Assembly: GCF_001417735.1 (NCBI RefSeq)
Contig: NZ_BBUZ01000044.1
Location: 28,762 to 92,761 of the forward strand
Reading direction: 5' to 3'
Source of the DNA: Streptomyces sp. NBRC 110028
GTDB lineage: Bacteria > Actinomycetota > Actinomycetes > Streptomycetales > Streptomycetaceae
DNA: 64,000 bases
Part shown: positions 52,575 through 60,863 of the stretch, one piece after another
Position numbering within the stretch: the first letter of the stretch is position 1
How the letters are laid out: each line of letters starts with the position of its first letter
Program-made: the position numbers and the translations under genes
The notes under the pieces: generated by a model
Told to the model about the DNA's origin: nothing
Database searches by the model: none
Seen by the model: only the letters and a program-made list of their open reading frames with translations

Positions 52575-53501
52575 TCAGATGTAGTCCTCCAGGCGCGCCA
52601 CGGTGAATCCCTGCGCCTGGACCTCCCGCACCAGCTCGGTGATCATGTCGGTCATGGTGTGCCCGTGCAGCTGCTCGGGGCCGCGGAAGTGCGCGAGCAC
52701 GATGTCCCCCGGCCGCAGCCCGCTCCCGGAGCGGTAGACCAGCCCCTGCGGCTCCATCTCGGCGCGCCACAGCACCGCCTTGCTCAGCCCGCACTCCGCC
52801 GCCGCCCGCAGCGTGTTCCGGTCGTAGTTCCCGTACGGCGGACGGAAGAGGCGGGGCTGAAGCCCGAGGCGTTCGCCGAGGACCTCCTGCTGGCCGCAGA
52901 TCTCGTGGAGCTGGGTCTGGTAGTCCTTGCCCGCCAGGCTGGGGTGGGTGAGCGTGTGGTTGCCGATCCGGTTGCCGAGTTCGCGCAGCGCGCGGAAGTA
53001 GTCGTAGTGGGTGCCGATCACCTCGTCCTCCAGGAACTGGGTGAACGGCAGACCGAGGTCCCGGGCCTGGTCGATGAAGTCCGGGTCCTTCTCGATCCCG
53101 TCGTCGAGCGTCAGGAAAACCACCCGATCGGTCGTCGCCACCCGGCGGATGACCGTCGCCAGCCCCGGCGCCGGCGGCCACACCGGCGCGAGCGCGGGTT
53201 TGACGGCGGGCGGGGGCGGCGGGTCCAGCGGGCGGTCGAGCCCCCAGCGGCGGTAGCCGTCCGGCGGCGGATGCGGACCGTCCTGGCGCCCGCTCCCGGG
53301 CGGTGGCGCGCCGGAGGCCCGGGACGCGGAGGACGGGGAGGCCGAGGCCGACCGCGTGAGGCCGGCCGCCTTCCCCGTCCCGGGGCGCGGCTCGGGGCCC
53401 GTGCCCCCGCAGCCGGTGAGCAGGGCCGCCGCGGCGGCGAGAACCAGACACCCGGATACACCAGTCTTGAGCATCATCACAAAAGTGATCTTCGGTTCCA
53501 T
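52575..53501 (-). CDS. Polysaccharide deacetylase lipoprotein
   Basis: A 308-residue exported protein. The signal peptide ends in lipobox LLTGC (Cys about 31); a Ser/Pro-rich linker follows, then a NodB domain: FLTLDDG with its metal/base Asp pair, HTLTHPSL with two metal His, and RPPYGNYD. It probably de-N-acetylates peptidoglycan or another surface glycan. The ATG at 53499-53501 lacks a clear ribosome site; ATGs at 53477 and 53474 are alternatives. Divergent from a methyltransferase gene 53 bases away. Confidence 0.9.
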   Translation of the reverse strand: MEPKITFVMMLKTGVSGCLVLAAAAALLTGCGGTGPEPRPGTGKAAGLTRSASASPSSASRASGAPPPGSGRQDGPHPPPDGYRRWGLDRPLDPPPPPAVKPALAPVWPPAPGLATVIRRVATTDRVVFLTLDDGIEKDPDFIDQARDLGLPFTQFLEDEVIGTHYDYFRALRELGNRIGNHTLTHPSLAGKDYQTQLHEICGQQEVLGERLGLQPRLFRPPYGNYDRNTLRAAAECGLSKAVLWRAEMEPQGLVYRSGSGLRPGDIVLAHFRGPEQLHGHTMTDMITELVREVQAQGFTVARLEDYI

Positions 53502-53554
53502 GGTGCGCGCCCGCACGCCGTACGGGTGCGAATGCCCTCCCGGGAGCGGGGAGA

Positions 53555-54733
53555 ATGGGCCATGTGGACGTTGACGCCTTCGACTCACTGCTCGGCGACG
53601 AGGGGCAGGCGCTGCTCTCCGCGCTACGGGACTACGACCCGGCGCGGGAGCTGGCCACCGCGACCCGGCTGCGCCGCGACCATCCGGCCGCCCTGGTCTC
53701 GGCGGCCCTGACCCAGGCGCGGCTGCGGCAGCGGGCCGTGCCCAAGTTCGGGGCCGAGGACGCCCATCGGATGTATTTCACGCCGAACGGCGTCGAACAG
53801 TCCACGCGTACCTCCGTCGCCGCCTACCGCGCCGACCGGCTGGCCGGATTCGGGGTGCGCACCGTGGCCGATCTGTGCTGCGGCATCGGCGGTGACGCGA
53901 TCGCGATGGCGCGGGCCGGGCTCAGCGTCCTGGCCGTCGACCGCGATCCGCTGACCTGCGCCGTCGCCCGGGCCAACGCCGACGCGCTGGGCCTGTCGCG
54001 GCTGATCGAGGTGCGCTGCGCCGATGTCACCGAGGTCGACACCTCGCGCCACGACGCGCTCTTCGTGGACCCCGCCCGGCGCGGCGGCCGGGGCCGGGTC
54101 TTCGACCCCGAGGCGTACTCCCCGCCGCTGTCGTGGGCCATCGAGGCCGCCCGTACCGCCCCGCGCGCCGCCCTCAAGATCGCGCCTGGGGTTCCGCACG
54201 AGGCGGTGCCGGAGGACGCGGAGGCCGAGTGGATCTCGGACCAGGGGAACGTGAAGGAGGCCGTCCTGTGGTTCGGCACCGCCCGCCCCGGCATGCGCCG
54301 CGCCACCCTGCTGCCCTCCGGCCACTCCCTGCTCGGCGCCCAGCTCCCGGACCCCGAGCCCGGCCCGGTCGGCCGCTGGCTGTACGAACCGGACGGCGCC
54401 GTCATCCGTGCCCACCTCGTGGCGGACGTCGCGGCCCGGATCGGCGGCCGCCTCATCGATCCGACGATCGCCTACATCACGGCGGACGAGCTGCGCCCGA
54501 CGCCGTACGCCACCGCGTACGAGATCACCGATGTGCTGCCGTTCAACCTGAAGAGGCTCAGGGCGCTGCTGCGGGAGCGCGAGGTCGGCGTCGCGACCAT
54601 CAAGAAGCGCGGTTCGGCGATCGAGCCGGAGCATCTGCGCAAGAAGCTGCGGCTCGAAGGGGGCAACGCCTGCACGATCCTCCTCACCCGCTCGGCGGGC
54701 GCCCCCACGATGCTCCTGGGGCACCCTGCCTAG
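53555..54733 (+). CDS. Class I SAM-dependent methyltransferase with THUMP-like C-terminus
   Basis: A 392-residue methyltransferase. SAM motif I is VADLCCGIGGDAIAMA and motif II LAVDRDP, with RCADVTEVD next; LFVDPARRGGRGR resembles a catalytic loop of RNA methyltransferases. The last 70 residues (YATAYEITDVLPFNLKRLRA, then GVATIKKRGSAIEPEHLRKK) match the THUMP-like domain, so an RNA substrate is likely. A GTG at 53564 is an alternative start. Its stop shares a CTAG with that of the convergent ATPase gene. Confidence 0.88.
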   Translation: MGHVDVDAFDSLLGDEGQALLSALRDYDPARELATATRLRRDHPAALVSAALTQARLRQRAVPKFGAEDAHRMYFTPNGVEQSTRTSVAAYRADRLAGFGVRTVADLCCGIGGDAIAMARAGLSVLAVDRDPLTCAVARANADALGLSRLIEVRCADVTEVDTSRHDALFVDPARRGGRGRVFDPEAYSPPLSWAIEAARTAPRAALKIAPGVPHEAVPEDAEAEWISDQGNVKEAVLWFGTARPGMRRATLLPSGHSLLGAQLPDPEPGPVGRWLYEPDGAVIRAHLVADVAARIGGRLIDPTIAYITADELRPTPYATAYEITDVLPFNLKRLRALLREREVGVATIKKRGSAIEPEHLRKKLRLEGGNACTILLTRSAGAPTMLLGHPA

Positions 54734-55194
54734 GGCGTGTCCGGCTCCGCGAGGAGTTCGAACCACACCGCCTTCGCGTACATCCCCACCGGGTCCGCGT
54801 CCGCCGTGCCCCAGGCGTCGGCGAGAGCCGCGACCAGGCCGAGGCCGCGGCCGTGGAGGCGGTCGCCCTCGGGCAGGCGTGCCGCGGCGGGGAGTTGGGC
54901 GGAGGCGTCGTAGACGAGGACGCGGAAGCGGGGAGGCTCGATCACCACGCGCAGCGTCAGGCAGTCGCCCTCGGCGTGCAGAAAGGCGTTGGTGGCCAGC
55001 TCGGAGGTGCACAGGGTGGCCACCTCGACCAGCGCCTCCTGCCCCACGGAGCCCAGCACGACGGCGACGAAGTCCCGGCAGACCTTGGCGGAGGTGGCGT
55101 GGCGGCTGTTCTGGAGCGTGTAGGCGTACGGGTCCTTGGAGGGAGCGGGCGGGCGGCGCGGTGGACGGTCGTCGGACTCGTAGTCGGACTCCAT
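54730..55194 (-). CDS. RsbW-like ATP-binding protein (GHKL ATPase)
   Basis: A 154-residue anti-sigma-type GHKL ATPase: ATLCTSELATNAFLHA (N box), FRVLVYDASAQLP (G1-like) and HGRGLGLVAALADAWG (G2-like). It is divergent from an XRE/DUF397 gene pair 158 bases away, the trio seen many times in Streptomyces genomes (WhiJ-like loci). It probably regulates or is regulated by these neighbours. GGGAG precedes the ATG. The stop codon overlaps that of the convergent methyltransferase in a palindromic CTAG. Confidence 0.93.
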   Translation of the reverse strand: MESDYESDDRPPRRPPAPSKDPYAYTLQNSRHATSAKVCRDFVAVVLGSVGQEALVEVATLCTSELATNAFLHAEGDCLTLRVVIEPPRFRVLVYDASAQLPAAARLPEGDRLHGRGLGLVAALADAWGTADADPVGMYAKAVWFELLAEPDTP

Positions 55195-55352
55195 GGATCA
55201 ACTCCCTGCGAAAGGGCCGATATCGCGCGTACCGTTACAGCGATCAACGCGCAGTAGCGGCGACGGCACCCAAGGTAGGGCAGCGACACAAACAACTGCT
55301 ACGGCCTCGTTGAATCTCCCCGACAATTACTCCTTAAGGGTTACGGAGGGCC

Positions 55353-56204
55353 ATGCCACCCAGAAGCGTCCCGACCGCGCGTCAAGTCCGGCTCGGAACA
55401 GAACTGAGGAGGATGCGCGAGGGCGCCGGACTCAGCATCCAGGAGGCCGCCGACCGGCTGGGCATCAACCGCACCCACATCACCAACCTGGAGCTGGCCC
55501 GGTTCGGTGTGAGCGAGGAGCGGGTGCGCGCCCTCGCCGCCATCTACACCTGTCCGGACCACGCGTACGTCGACGCGCTCGTCGCCATGACCCGCGAGCG
55601 CAAGGGCGGTTGGTGGGAGGAGTACCGGGGCCATATCGCCACCGGCGGGCTCGACCTCGCCGAGCTGGAGTACTACGCCACGAGCCTGCGCGTAGTCGAG
55701 CTGATGTTCCTGCCGGGGCTGTTGCAGACCGAGGAGTACGCACGGGCCGTGCTCGCCGAGGCCGTTCCGGCGTGGTCGCCGGCCGAGATGAGGCGCAGGC
55801 TGTCCCACCGGATGAAGCGCCGGGACATCCTCGACCGGGACGATCCCCCGCCGTGCACCTTCATCATCCACGAGGCCTGTCTGCGCATGCGGCTCGGCGG
55901 ACCGGAGCTCATGCGCAGACAGCTGGACAGCCTGCTGGAGGCCTCGACGCGGAAGAATGTCACCGTGCGGGTCATCCCGTTCGAGGCGGGCGGGTTCCCG
56001 GTCTCCGGCGTATCGGTCACCTACGCCTCGGGCCCGGTGCCGCAGCTGGACACCGTGCAGCTCGACGCCGCACATGGCCCCATGTTCCTGGACGCCGGGA
56101 CCCAGCTGACCAACCACCGGGCGGTGCTGGCCCGGACCATGAAAGTGACCCTCCCCCAGAAGGAGTCACGTGACATGATCCACGGCATCGCCCAACGTCT
56201 CTGA
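55353..56204 (+). CDS. XRE-family DNA-binding protein with DUF5753 domain (WhiJ-like)
   Basis: A 283-residue regulator. A helix-turn-helix of the XRE type (LRRMREGAGLSIQEAADRLG, INRTHITNLELARFGVS) is joined to the DUF5753 effector domain (LQTEEYARAVLAEAVPAWSP, FIIHEACLRMRLGG, VRVIPFEAGGFPVSG). Homologues such as WhiJ influence differentiation and always precede a DUF397 gene, as here, 28 bases downstream. GGAGGG precedes the ATG. The AT-rich 55300-55345 stretch is the likely promoter. Confidence 0.95.
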   Translation: MPPRSVPTARQVRLGTELRRMREGAGLSIQEAADRLGINRTHITNLELARFGVSEERVRALAAIYTCPDHAYVDALVAMTRERKGGWWEEYRGHIATGGLDLAELEYYATSLRVVELMFLPGLLQTEEYARAVLAEAVPAWSPAEMRRRLSHRMKRRDILDRDDPPPCTFIIHEACLRMRLGGPELMRRQLDSLLEASTRKNVTVRVIPFEAGGFPVSGVSVTYASGPVPQLDTVQLDAAHGPMFLDAGTQLTNHRAVLARTMKVTLPQKESRDMIHGIAQRL

Positions 56205-56232
56205 AGGCAAGACACCCTCTGAAGGCAAAGAC

Positions 56233-56436
56233 ATGTCTGAGATCAACTGGCAGAAGTCCTCGTACTCCACGCAAGGCGACGGCAACTCCTGCGTAGAGCT
56301 GGCCGCCCTGGGGCCCGGCGCCATAGCGCTGCGCGAGAGCGACGAGCCCGGCACCGTGATGACCACCACCCCCGCCAAGCTGCGGCCCCTTCTGGATGCC
56401 ATCAAGGCGGGCGAGTTCGACCACCTTGCGGGCTAA
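56233..56436 (+). CDS. DUF397 protein
   Basis: A 67-residue DUF397 protein (INWQKSSYSTQGDGNSCVELA, IALRESDEPG, then LRPLLDAIKAGEFD), the obligate partner of XRE/DUF5753 regulators in Streptomyces. It is thought to bind or modulate the regulator. Just upstream, CTCTGAAGGCAA occurs twice 18 bases apart (56200 and 56218), duplicating the weak ribosome-site region. Confidence 0.95.
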   Translation: MSEINWQKSSYSTQGDGNSCVELAALGPGAIALRESDEPGTVMTTTPAKLRPLLDAIKAGEFDHLAG

Positions 56437-56511
56437 CCCTCCGGACCGGCCCCGGTCATGGCACGATCATCCCGCTGAGGGGCCGGACCGGAGGTGGCAG
56501 GGGTATGGAAC

Positions 56512-56826
56512 ATGAGTGACGAGAAGCGACCAGTATCGGATCAGGAACTGTCCGATCTCCTTCAGGATGTGGAGGAGATGCTGCGTTACCTGGAGGAGAC
56601 GGTCGAAGGCCTCGACCAGTTGGCGAAGACGGTCGGCGACGACTGGAAGGGCCCCGCGGCGACCGCGCACAAGAAGCTCCAGCGGGACGCCTACCGGGAC
56701 GCGGCCCGCGTCCGGCAGATGCTGCTGCACGTCGAGGACGCGACGAAGCGGCGCGGCGAGAGCCTGGGCGAGCGGTATCTGGACCTGCTGCACCGCTTCC
56801 AGTCGATGCAGCGGTCGTCCGACTGA
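56512..56826 (+). CDS. WXG100-like small helical protein
   Basis: A 104-residue, highly charged helical protein with a helix-turn-helix hairpin hinged on DDWKGPAA, which fits the WxG motif of the ESAT-6/WXG100 superfamily. An N-terminal acidic helix (LSDLLQDVEEMLRYLEETVEGL) and a C-terminal helix (YRDAARVRQMLLHVEDATKRRG) flank it. No ESX/type VII secretion gene is in the window, so it may be an orphan substrate or a cytoplasmic relative. The ATG at 56512 was chosen over a GTG at 56494. Its stop lies inside an 11-bp tandem repeat. Confidence 0.78.
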   Translation: MSDEKRPVSDQELSDLLQDVEEMLRYLEETVEGLDQLAKTVGDDWKGPAATAHKKLQRDAYRDAARVRQMLLHVEDATKRRGESLGERYLDLLHRFQSMQRSSD

Positions 56827-56864
56827 GCCGGTACTGAGCCGGTACTGAGCCGGTACTGGACCGG
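56822..56864. repeat. 11-bp tandem repeats across the WXG100-like stop
   Basis: Three perfect ACTGAGCCGGT units (56822, 56833, 56844) and a partial fourth. The gene's TGA is in the first unit, and the next two units put TGA in the other two frames. Confidence 0.95.
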
Positions 56865-56871
56865 CCTTACG

Positions 56872-57495
56872 TCAGTCGGTTCCCTCGGCGTCGTCGGGGC
56901 TGAGTTCGCGGTTGACCAGACGGTAGTAGCCGATCGCCTTGACCAGGCCCAGGCCGCCCGCCGCCGCGAAGACGACGGCGATCCCCATCGCCACCCGGAA
57001 CGTCTCCGCCCCGAGGTCCGACACCGCCGTGGACGCCCCCAGCACCAGCCCGAGGCAGCACAGCAGCAGCGACGGCAGCAGCCACAGCAGCGCGCTGCCC
57101 GACACCCTCCAGTGCGGCAGCGTCTGCGGATCGCGCCCCAGCTCCGCCCAGTCCCGCAGCCGCGCGCCGACGAACACGTCGCGCCGGATGCCCGAGGCCA
57201 GGCCCAGGCTGGACGGGACGGTGGCGCCCAGGGCCAGCCCGAGGAAGATCACGCCGAGGATGTGCTCGACGATCTGGCCGGTCACCAGGAACTGGAACCC
57301 CGACACCGCCAGCGTCCACCCCAGCGCGATCACCAGCGTCAGCAGCCACAGCAGCAGCGCCCGGTGCGGCGCCATGTACCACCGCGCCAGCGTCCCCATC
57401 GCCCGCGCCCGGTCGGCGAGCAGCCCGGCGCGGTCGGGCCACGGACGCAGGTCCGGGGCGGGCGGGGGCGGTGGCAGGGTGTCGGGCGGGGTCAT
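56872..57495 (-). CDS. Hypothetical membrane protein, four helices
   Basis: A 207-residue integral membrane protein with a Pro-rich N-terminus and four predicted transmembrane helices (LLLWLLTLVIALGWTLAV, IVEHILGVIFLGLALGAT, LLWLLPSLLLCCLGLVLG, AMGIAVVFAAAGGLGLVKA). A cytoplasmic-looking loop with RDWAELGRDPQTLPHW lies between helices two and three. I recognise no family. The start at 57495 has only a weak ribosome site. Convergent with the WXG100-like gene. Confidence 0.8.
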   Translation of the reverse strand: MTPPDTLPPPPPAPDLRPWPDRAGLLADRARAMGTLARWYMAPHRALLLWLLTLVIALGWTLAVSGFQFLVTGQIVEHILGVIFLGLALGATVPSSLGLASGIRRDVFVGARLRDWAELGRDPQTLPHWRVSGSALLWLLPSLLLCCLGLVLGASTAVSDLGAETFRVAMGIAVVFAAAGGLGLVKAIGYYRLVNRELSPDDAEGTD

Positions 57496-57593
57496 GGGAC
57501 GCAGTCTCTCAGTTCTGGCGGAGGCGTGAACTCCATTCCTCCGCGGCGCACAGGAACCCGGCCGGTACGTCACCACCGGCGACGCGAAAGGCG

Positions 57594-57848
57594 CTACCCG
57601 GCCGACTCGAAGCGCCACCGGTGGACCGCCCGGCGCGCCAGGTCCGGTCCCGGCTCGGGGAGTTCGGGCAGGCCCGGGGTGTCGTACGTGCCGTCCCACC
57701 ACGTGATCACGAGCACCCGGTCCTCGGGCGCGCGGAAGGTCTCGCGGCGCAGCGGCGCGGGGTTCAGGGGCTGCCCCGCGGCCCAGGCGAGCAGGTCCTC
57801 GCCCCGGCCCTCGACGGCGCGGGCCTCCCACATCAGGGCGACGGTCAT
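57594..57848 (-). CDS. Small conserved-looking protein coupled to tsaD
   Basis: An 84-residue protein (MTVALMWEARAVEGRGEDLL, then VLVITWWDGTY) whose ATG overlaps the tsaD stop (ATGA). The predicted beta-alpha-beta pattern is compatible with a small dimeric alpha-beta-barrel fold, but no motif proves it. Translational coupling to tsaD makes it a real gene rather than a chance frame. Function unknown. Confidence 0.75.
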   Translation of the reverse strand: MTVALMWEARAVEGRGEDLLAWAAGQPLNPAPLRRETFRAPEDRVLVITWWDGTYDTPGLPELPEPGPDLARRAVHRWRFESAG

Positions 57849-58945
57849 GCGTACAGGTTCTTCCGGCTCAGCTCGTGCACGTGGTCGTGGGAGTGGGGCG
57901 CGGGCGCCGGGACGTGGGGGTCCGTCACCGGGAGGGAGGAGTCGGCCGACAGGTCCCAGGCGGAGGCGGACCGGCCGCGCGCGACCATCTCCGCGCCGAG
58001 GGCGGCGACCATCGCGCCGTTGTCCGTGCACAGCTTGGGGCGCGGCACGCGCAGGGTGATGCCCGCGTCCTCGCAGCGGCGCTCGGCCATGGCCCGCAGC
58101 CGGGAGTTGGCGGCGACGCCGCCGCCGATCATCAGGTGGTCGACGCCCTCGTCCTTGCAGGCGCGGACGGCCTTGCGGGTCAGGACGTCGGCCACCGCCT
58201 CCTGGAAGGAGGCCGAGACGTCGGCGACCGGAACCTCTTCGCCCGCCGCCCGCTTGGCCTCGATCCAGCGGGCGACGGCCGTCTTGAGGCCGGAGAAGGA
58301 GAAGTCGTACGCGGCGTCGCGCGGGCCGGTGAGCCCGCGCGGGAAGGCGATCGCGTCGGGGTCGCCGTCGCGGGCGATGCGGTCGATGACGGGGCCGCCG
58401 GGGAAGCCGAGGTTCAGCACCCGGGCGATCTTGTCGAACGCCTCGCCGGCCGCGTCGTCGATGGTCGAGCCCAGCGGCCGTACGTCGGCGGTGATGTCGG
58501 GGGCGAGGAGCAGCGAGGAGTGGCCGCCGCTGACCAGCAGCGCCATGGTCGGCTCGGGCAGCGCGCCGTGTTCGAGCTGGTCGACGCAGATGTGGGAGGC
58601 GAGGTGGTTGACGCCGTACAGCGGCTTGCCGAGGGCGTACGCGTACGCCTTGGCGGCCGAGACGCCGACGAGCAGGGCGCCCGCGAGGCCGGGACCGGCG
58701 GTGACGGCGATGCCGTCGAGGTCGGAGGCGGCGACTCCCGCGTCCTTCAGGGCGCGCTGGATGGTCGGGACCATCGCCTCCAGGTGGGCGCGGCTGGCGA
58801 CCTCGGGGACGACGCCGCCGAAGCGGGCGTGTTCGTCGACGCTGGAGGCGATCGCGTCGGCGAGCAGGGTGTGGCCGCGGACGATCCCGACGCCGGTCTC
58901 GTCGCAGGAGGTCTCGATGCCGAGAACGAGCGGTTCGTCAGCCAT
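57845..58945 (-). CDS. tsaD: tRNA N6-threonylcarbamoyladenosine transferase TsaD
   Basis: A 366-residue Kae1/TsaD ATPase-fold enzyme that, with TsaB and TsaE, transfers threonylcarbamoyl to A37 of ANN-decoding tRNAs. LGIETSCDETGVGIV opens the fold, metal-binding His are in GVNHLASHI (about 114 and 118), and LVSGGHSSLLL and GGGVAANSRLR are family signatures. The last 25 residues are a His-containing tail. It overlaps the rimI stop by eight bases and the next small gene by four, so the cluster is translated as a unit. Confidence 0.98.
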   Translation of the reverse strand: MADEPLVLGIETSCDETGVGIVRGHTLLADAIASSVDEHARFGGVVPEVASRAHLEAMVPTIQRALKDAGVAASDLDGIAVTAGPGLAGALLVGVSAAKAYAYALGKPLYGVNHLASHICVDQLEHGALPEPTMALLVSGGHSSLLLAPDITADVRPLGSTIDDAAGEAFDKIARVLNLGFPGGPVIDRIARDGDPDAIAFPRGLTGPRDAAYDFSFSGLKTAVARWIEAKRAAGEEVPVADVSASFQEAVADVLTRKAVRACKDEGVDHLMIGGGVAANSRLRAMAERRCEDAGITLRVPRPKLCTDNGAMVAALGAEMVARGRSASAWDLSADSSLPVTDPHVPAPAPHSHDHVHELSRKNLYA

Positions 58946-59459
58946 GGGTCTTCGTTCCTTGTACGGGTGAGGGGGTCGCGAGGGTCGCCGCCGGGCCGGT
59001 CAGGCGCATGACCAGCGCGTCGACGTTGCCGGGCTGGTAGTAGCCCTTGCGGATGCCGATGGGCTCGAAGCCGAAGCGCTCGTAGAGGCGCTGGGCGCGG
59101 GTGTTGCCGACGCGCACTTCGAGGAGCACTTCGCGGCATTCGAAGGCGGTCGCGGCGGCGAGCAGATCGGTGAGGAGGCGGGCGCCGAGGCCGGTGCCCC
59201 AGTGGTCGCGGGCGGTGGCGATGGTCTGGACGTCGCCGGTGCGGTCGAAGACGGCCAGCCCGGCGTAGCCGACTATGGCCCCGCCGTCCTCGGCGACCGT
59301 GTAGTGGCGGGTAGCGCCGCCGCCGCGGGCGTGCGCCAGCTCGGACCAGAACATGCCGGGCGACCAGGCGTCCTCGGGGAACAGGTCCTCTTCCAGCGCC
59401 AGCACCCGGTCGATGTCCCACCAGCGCATCTCGCGCAGCACGGGGGTCGTGTCCGTCAC
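58938..59459 (-). CDS. rimI: Ribosomal protein S18 alanine N-acetyltransferase RimI
   Basis: A 173-residue GNAT acetyltransferase located between tsaB and tsaD, its usual actinobacterial place. The acetyl-CoA loop is DHWGTGLGARLLTDLL and the C-terminal signature NTRAQRLYERFGFEPIGIRK. The role is N-terminal acetylation of S18. GTG start (59457-59459) overlapping the tsaB stop. Length is normal, with a short Thr/Pro tail. Confidence 0.95.
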   Translation of the reverse strand: MTDTTPVLREMRWWDIDRVLALEEDLFPEDAWSPGMFWSELAHARGGGATRHYTVAEDGGAIVGYAGLAVFDRTGDVQTIATARDHWGTGLGARLLTDLLAAATAFECREVLLEVRVGNTRAQRLYERFGFEPIGIRKGYYQPGNVDALVMRLTGPAATLATPSPVQGTKTHG

Positions 59460-60130
59460 TTGGGGGTGACCACCTTGTAGTTGGCGGGCACCTGGGCGTC
59501 GGGGCGGCGCAGATAGAGCGGCCGGTCGGGCAGCAGCTCCTCGCCGCGCGCCAGTTTCCCGGCGGCGACGGAGGCCAGCGCGCCCGCCGACTGATGCTCG
59601 GGCATGCCCGGCGGGACGGTGGCGAAGGCGTCCGGGTAGAGCAGGGCGCCCGCGCCGACGGCCGGGAGCCCGGCGACGCCGGGCCGCTCGGTGAGGTCGG
59701 CGGGGTGGTCCACGGCGGGGTCGGTGACGCGGGTCAGCGGGTCGTCGTACCGCGCCCAGTACACCTCTTTGCGGCGGGCGTCGGTGGCCACCACGAAGGG
59801 GCCGGTGAGCCCGGCCCGCCCGGCGGCGTACGCGATCCCGTCCAGCGTGCACAGCCCGTGCACGGGTACGTTCAGCGCGGCCCCGAAGGTGGCGGCCGTG
59901 ACCAGCCCGACGCGCAGCCCGGTGTACGGGCCCGGGCCGACGCCGACGACGATCTCCGTCACGGCGCCCAGCTCCACGCCCGCCGTCCGCAGGGTCCGGT
60001 CGACGGCGGGCAGCAACAGCTCGCCGTGGCGCCGGGCGTCGACCTCGGCGGTCTCGGCGAGGACTTCGGCGCCGTCGTGAAGCGCGACGGTGACGGCGGG
60101 GGTGGCGGTATCAAGCGCGAGCAACAGCAC
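59456..60130 (-). CDS. tsaB: tRNA threonylcarbamoyladenosine biosynthesis protein TsaB
   Basis: A 224-residue TsaB, the inactive TsaD homologue that scaffolds the t6A-synthesis complex. It starts LLLALDTATPAVTVALHDG and has VGVGPGPYTGLRVGLVTAATF, the family hallmark. The GTG start (60128-60130) has no ribosome site; TAGGCT six bases upstream suggests a leaderless transcript. First gene of tsaB-rimI-tsaD-small gene. Confidence 0.97.
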   Translation of the reverse strand: MLLLALDTATPAVTVALHDGAEVLAETAEVDARRHGELLLPAVDRTLRTAGVELGAVTEIVVGVGPGPYTGLRVGLVTAATFGAALNVPVHGLCTLDGIAYAAGRAGLTGPFVVATDARRKEVYWARYDDPLTRVTDPAVDHPADLTERPGVAGLPAVGAGALLYPDAFATVPPGMPEHQSAGALASVAAGKLARGEELLPDRPLYLRRPDAQVPANYKVVTPK

Positions 60131-60250
60131 GAGGACAGCCTACGGCGCCCCGGGAGGCGGTCGCGGTGGACCCGGTCGCGGCCGTCCACCGGTGCTACCG
60201 TCGTCGGGAAGTGCGTACGAGCGGTCAGCACGTACTGACCGCAGGAGAGG

Positions 60251-60820
60251 GTGGCCACCGTGCCAAGGAGCAGCACCGGGCCCGCCGTGGCCGTTCTGAC
60301 CGCGGCCGCGCTGGGGGTCGTCGGCTTTCTCGGCTACCAGGCCAAGGCCACCGCACCCGACCACCGCACCCAGGAGCGGCGCGGCTCGCACGCCGACGAC
60401 GCCAAGGGCAGGACGAAGGACAAGGCGGCGCAGAAGTCCACCGCGCTGCCCGGGGGCTCCGGCACCGGTGAGCGCATCGTCTACGCCCTGGGCGACAGCC
60501 GGGTCTGGCTGGTCGGCGCCGACGGCAAGGCCACCCGCACCTTCCCGGTGGGCGCCAGCTCGGCGAGCCCCGACCCCGGCACGTACCAGGTCACCTCCCG
60601 CAACCCGAGCGGTGTCGGATCGGACGGGGTGCAGGTGGAGCACATCGTGGTGTTTCACCAGGACGGGGGAGTCACGTTCGGTTTCAGTGCGGCCATGGAC
60701 GGGGCGATGCCCGACCCTCAGGCGCAGAAGAAGACCGGCGCGGTGCGGGAGTCCCGGGCGGACGGCACGGCGCTGTGGGAGTTCGCGCAGCCGGGCACGA
60801 AGGTCGTCGTGATCAAGTAA
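60251..60820 (+). CDS. Secreted protein with degenerate L,D-transpeptidase-like fold
   Basis: A 189-residue protein (GTG at 60251; GTG 60260 is also possible) with an N-terminal membrane anchor or signal (VAVLTAAALGVVGFLGY), a charged linker and a C-terminal domain of about 115 residues. It reads like a YkuD domain: RIVYALGDSRVWLVGADGKA, DPGTYQV, and a final TGAVRESRADGTALWEFA-type segment aligning with the SHGC(I/V)R region. The catalytic Cys position is Ala (about 164) and the first His is missing, so it should not catalyse cross-linking. It may bind the cell wall. Confidence 0.75.
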   Translation: MATVPRSSTGPAVAVLTAAALGVVGFLGYQAKATAPDHRTQERRGSHADDAKGRTKDKAAQKSTALPGGSGTGERIVYALGDSRVWLVGADGKATRTFPVGASSASPDPGTYQVTSRNPSGVGSDGVQVEHIVVFHQDGGVTFGFSAAMDGAMPDPQAQKKTGAVRESRADGTALWEFAQPGTKVVVIK

Positions 60821-60863
60821 TCCCTCGCCCGAGCAACCCCTCGGCACCCCCTCGCGGGGCCGG

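Noticed and set aside
56512..56826. Type VII secretion locus
   Set aside because: No EccC, EccD, MycP or second WXG100 gene is present in the window.
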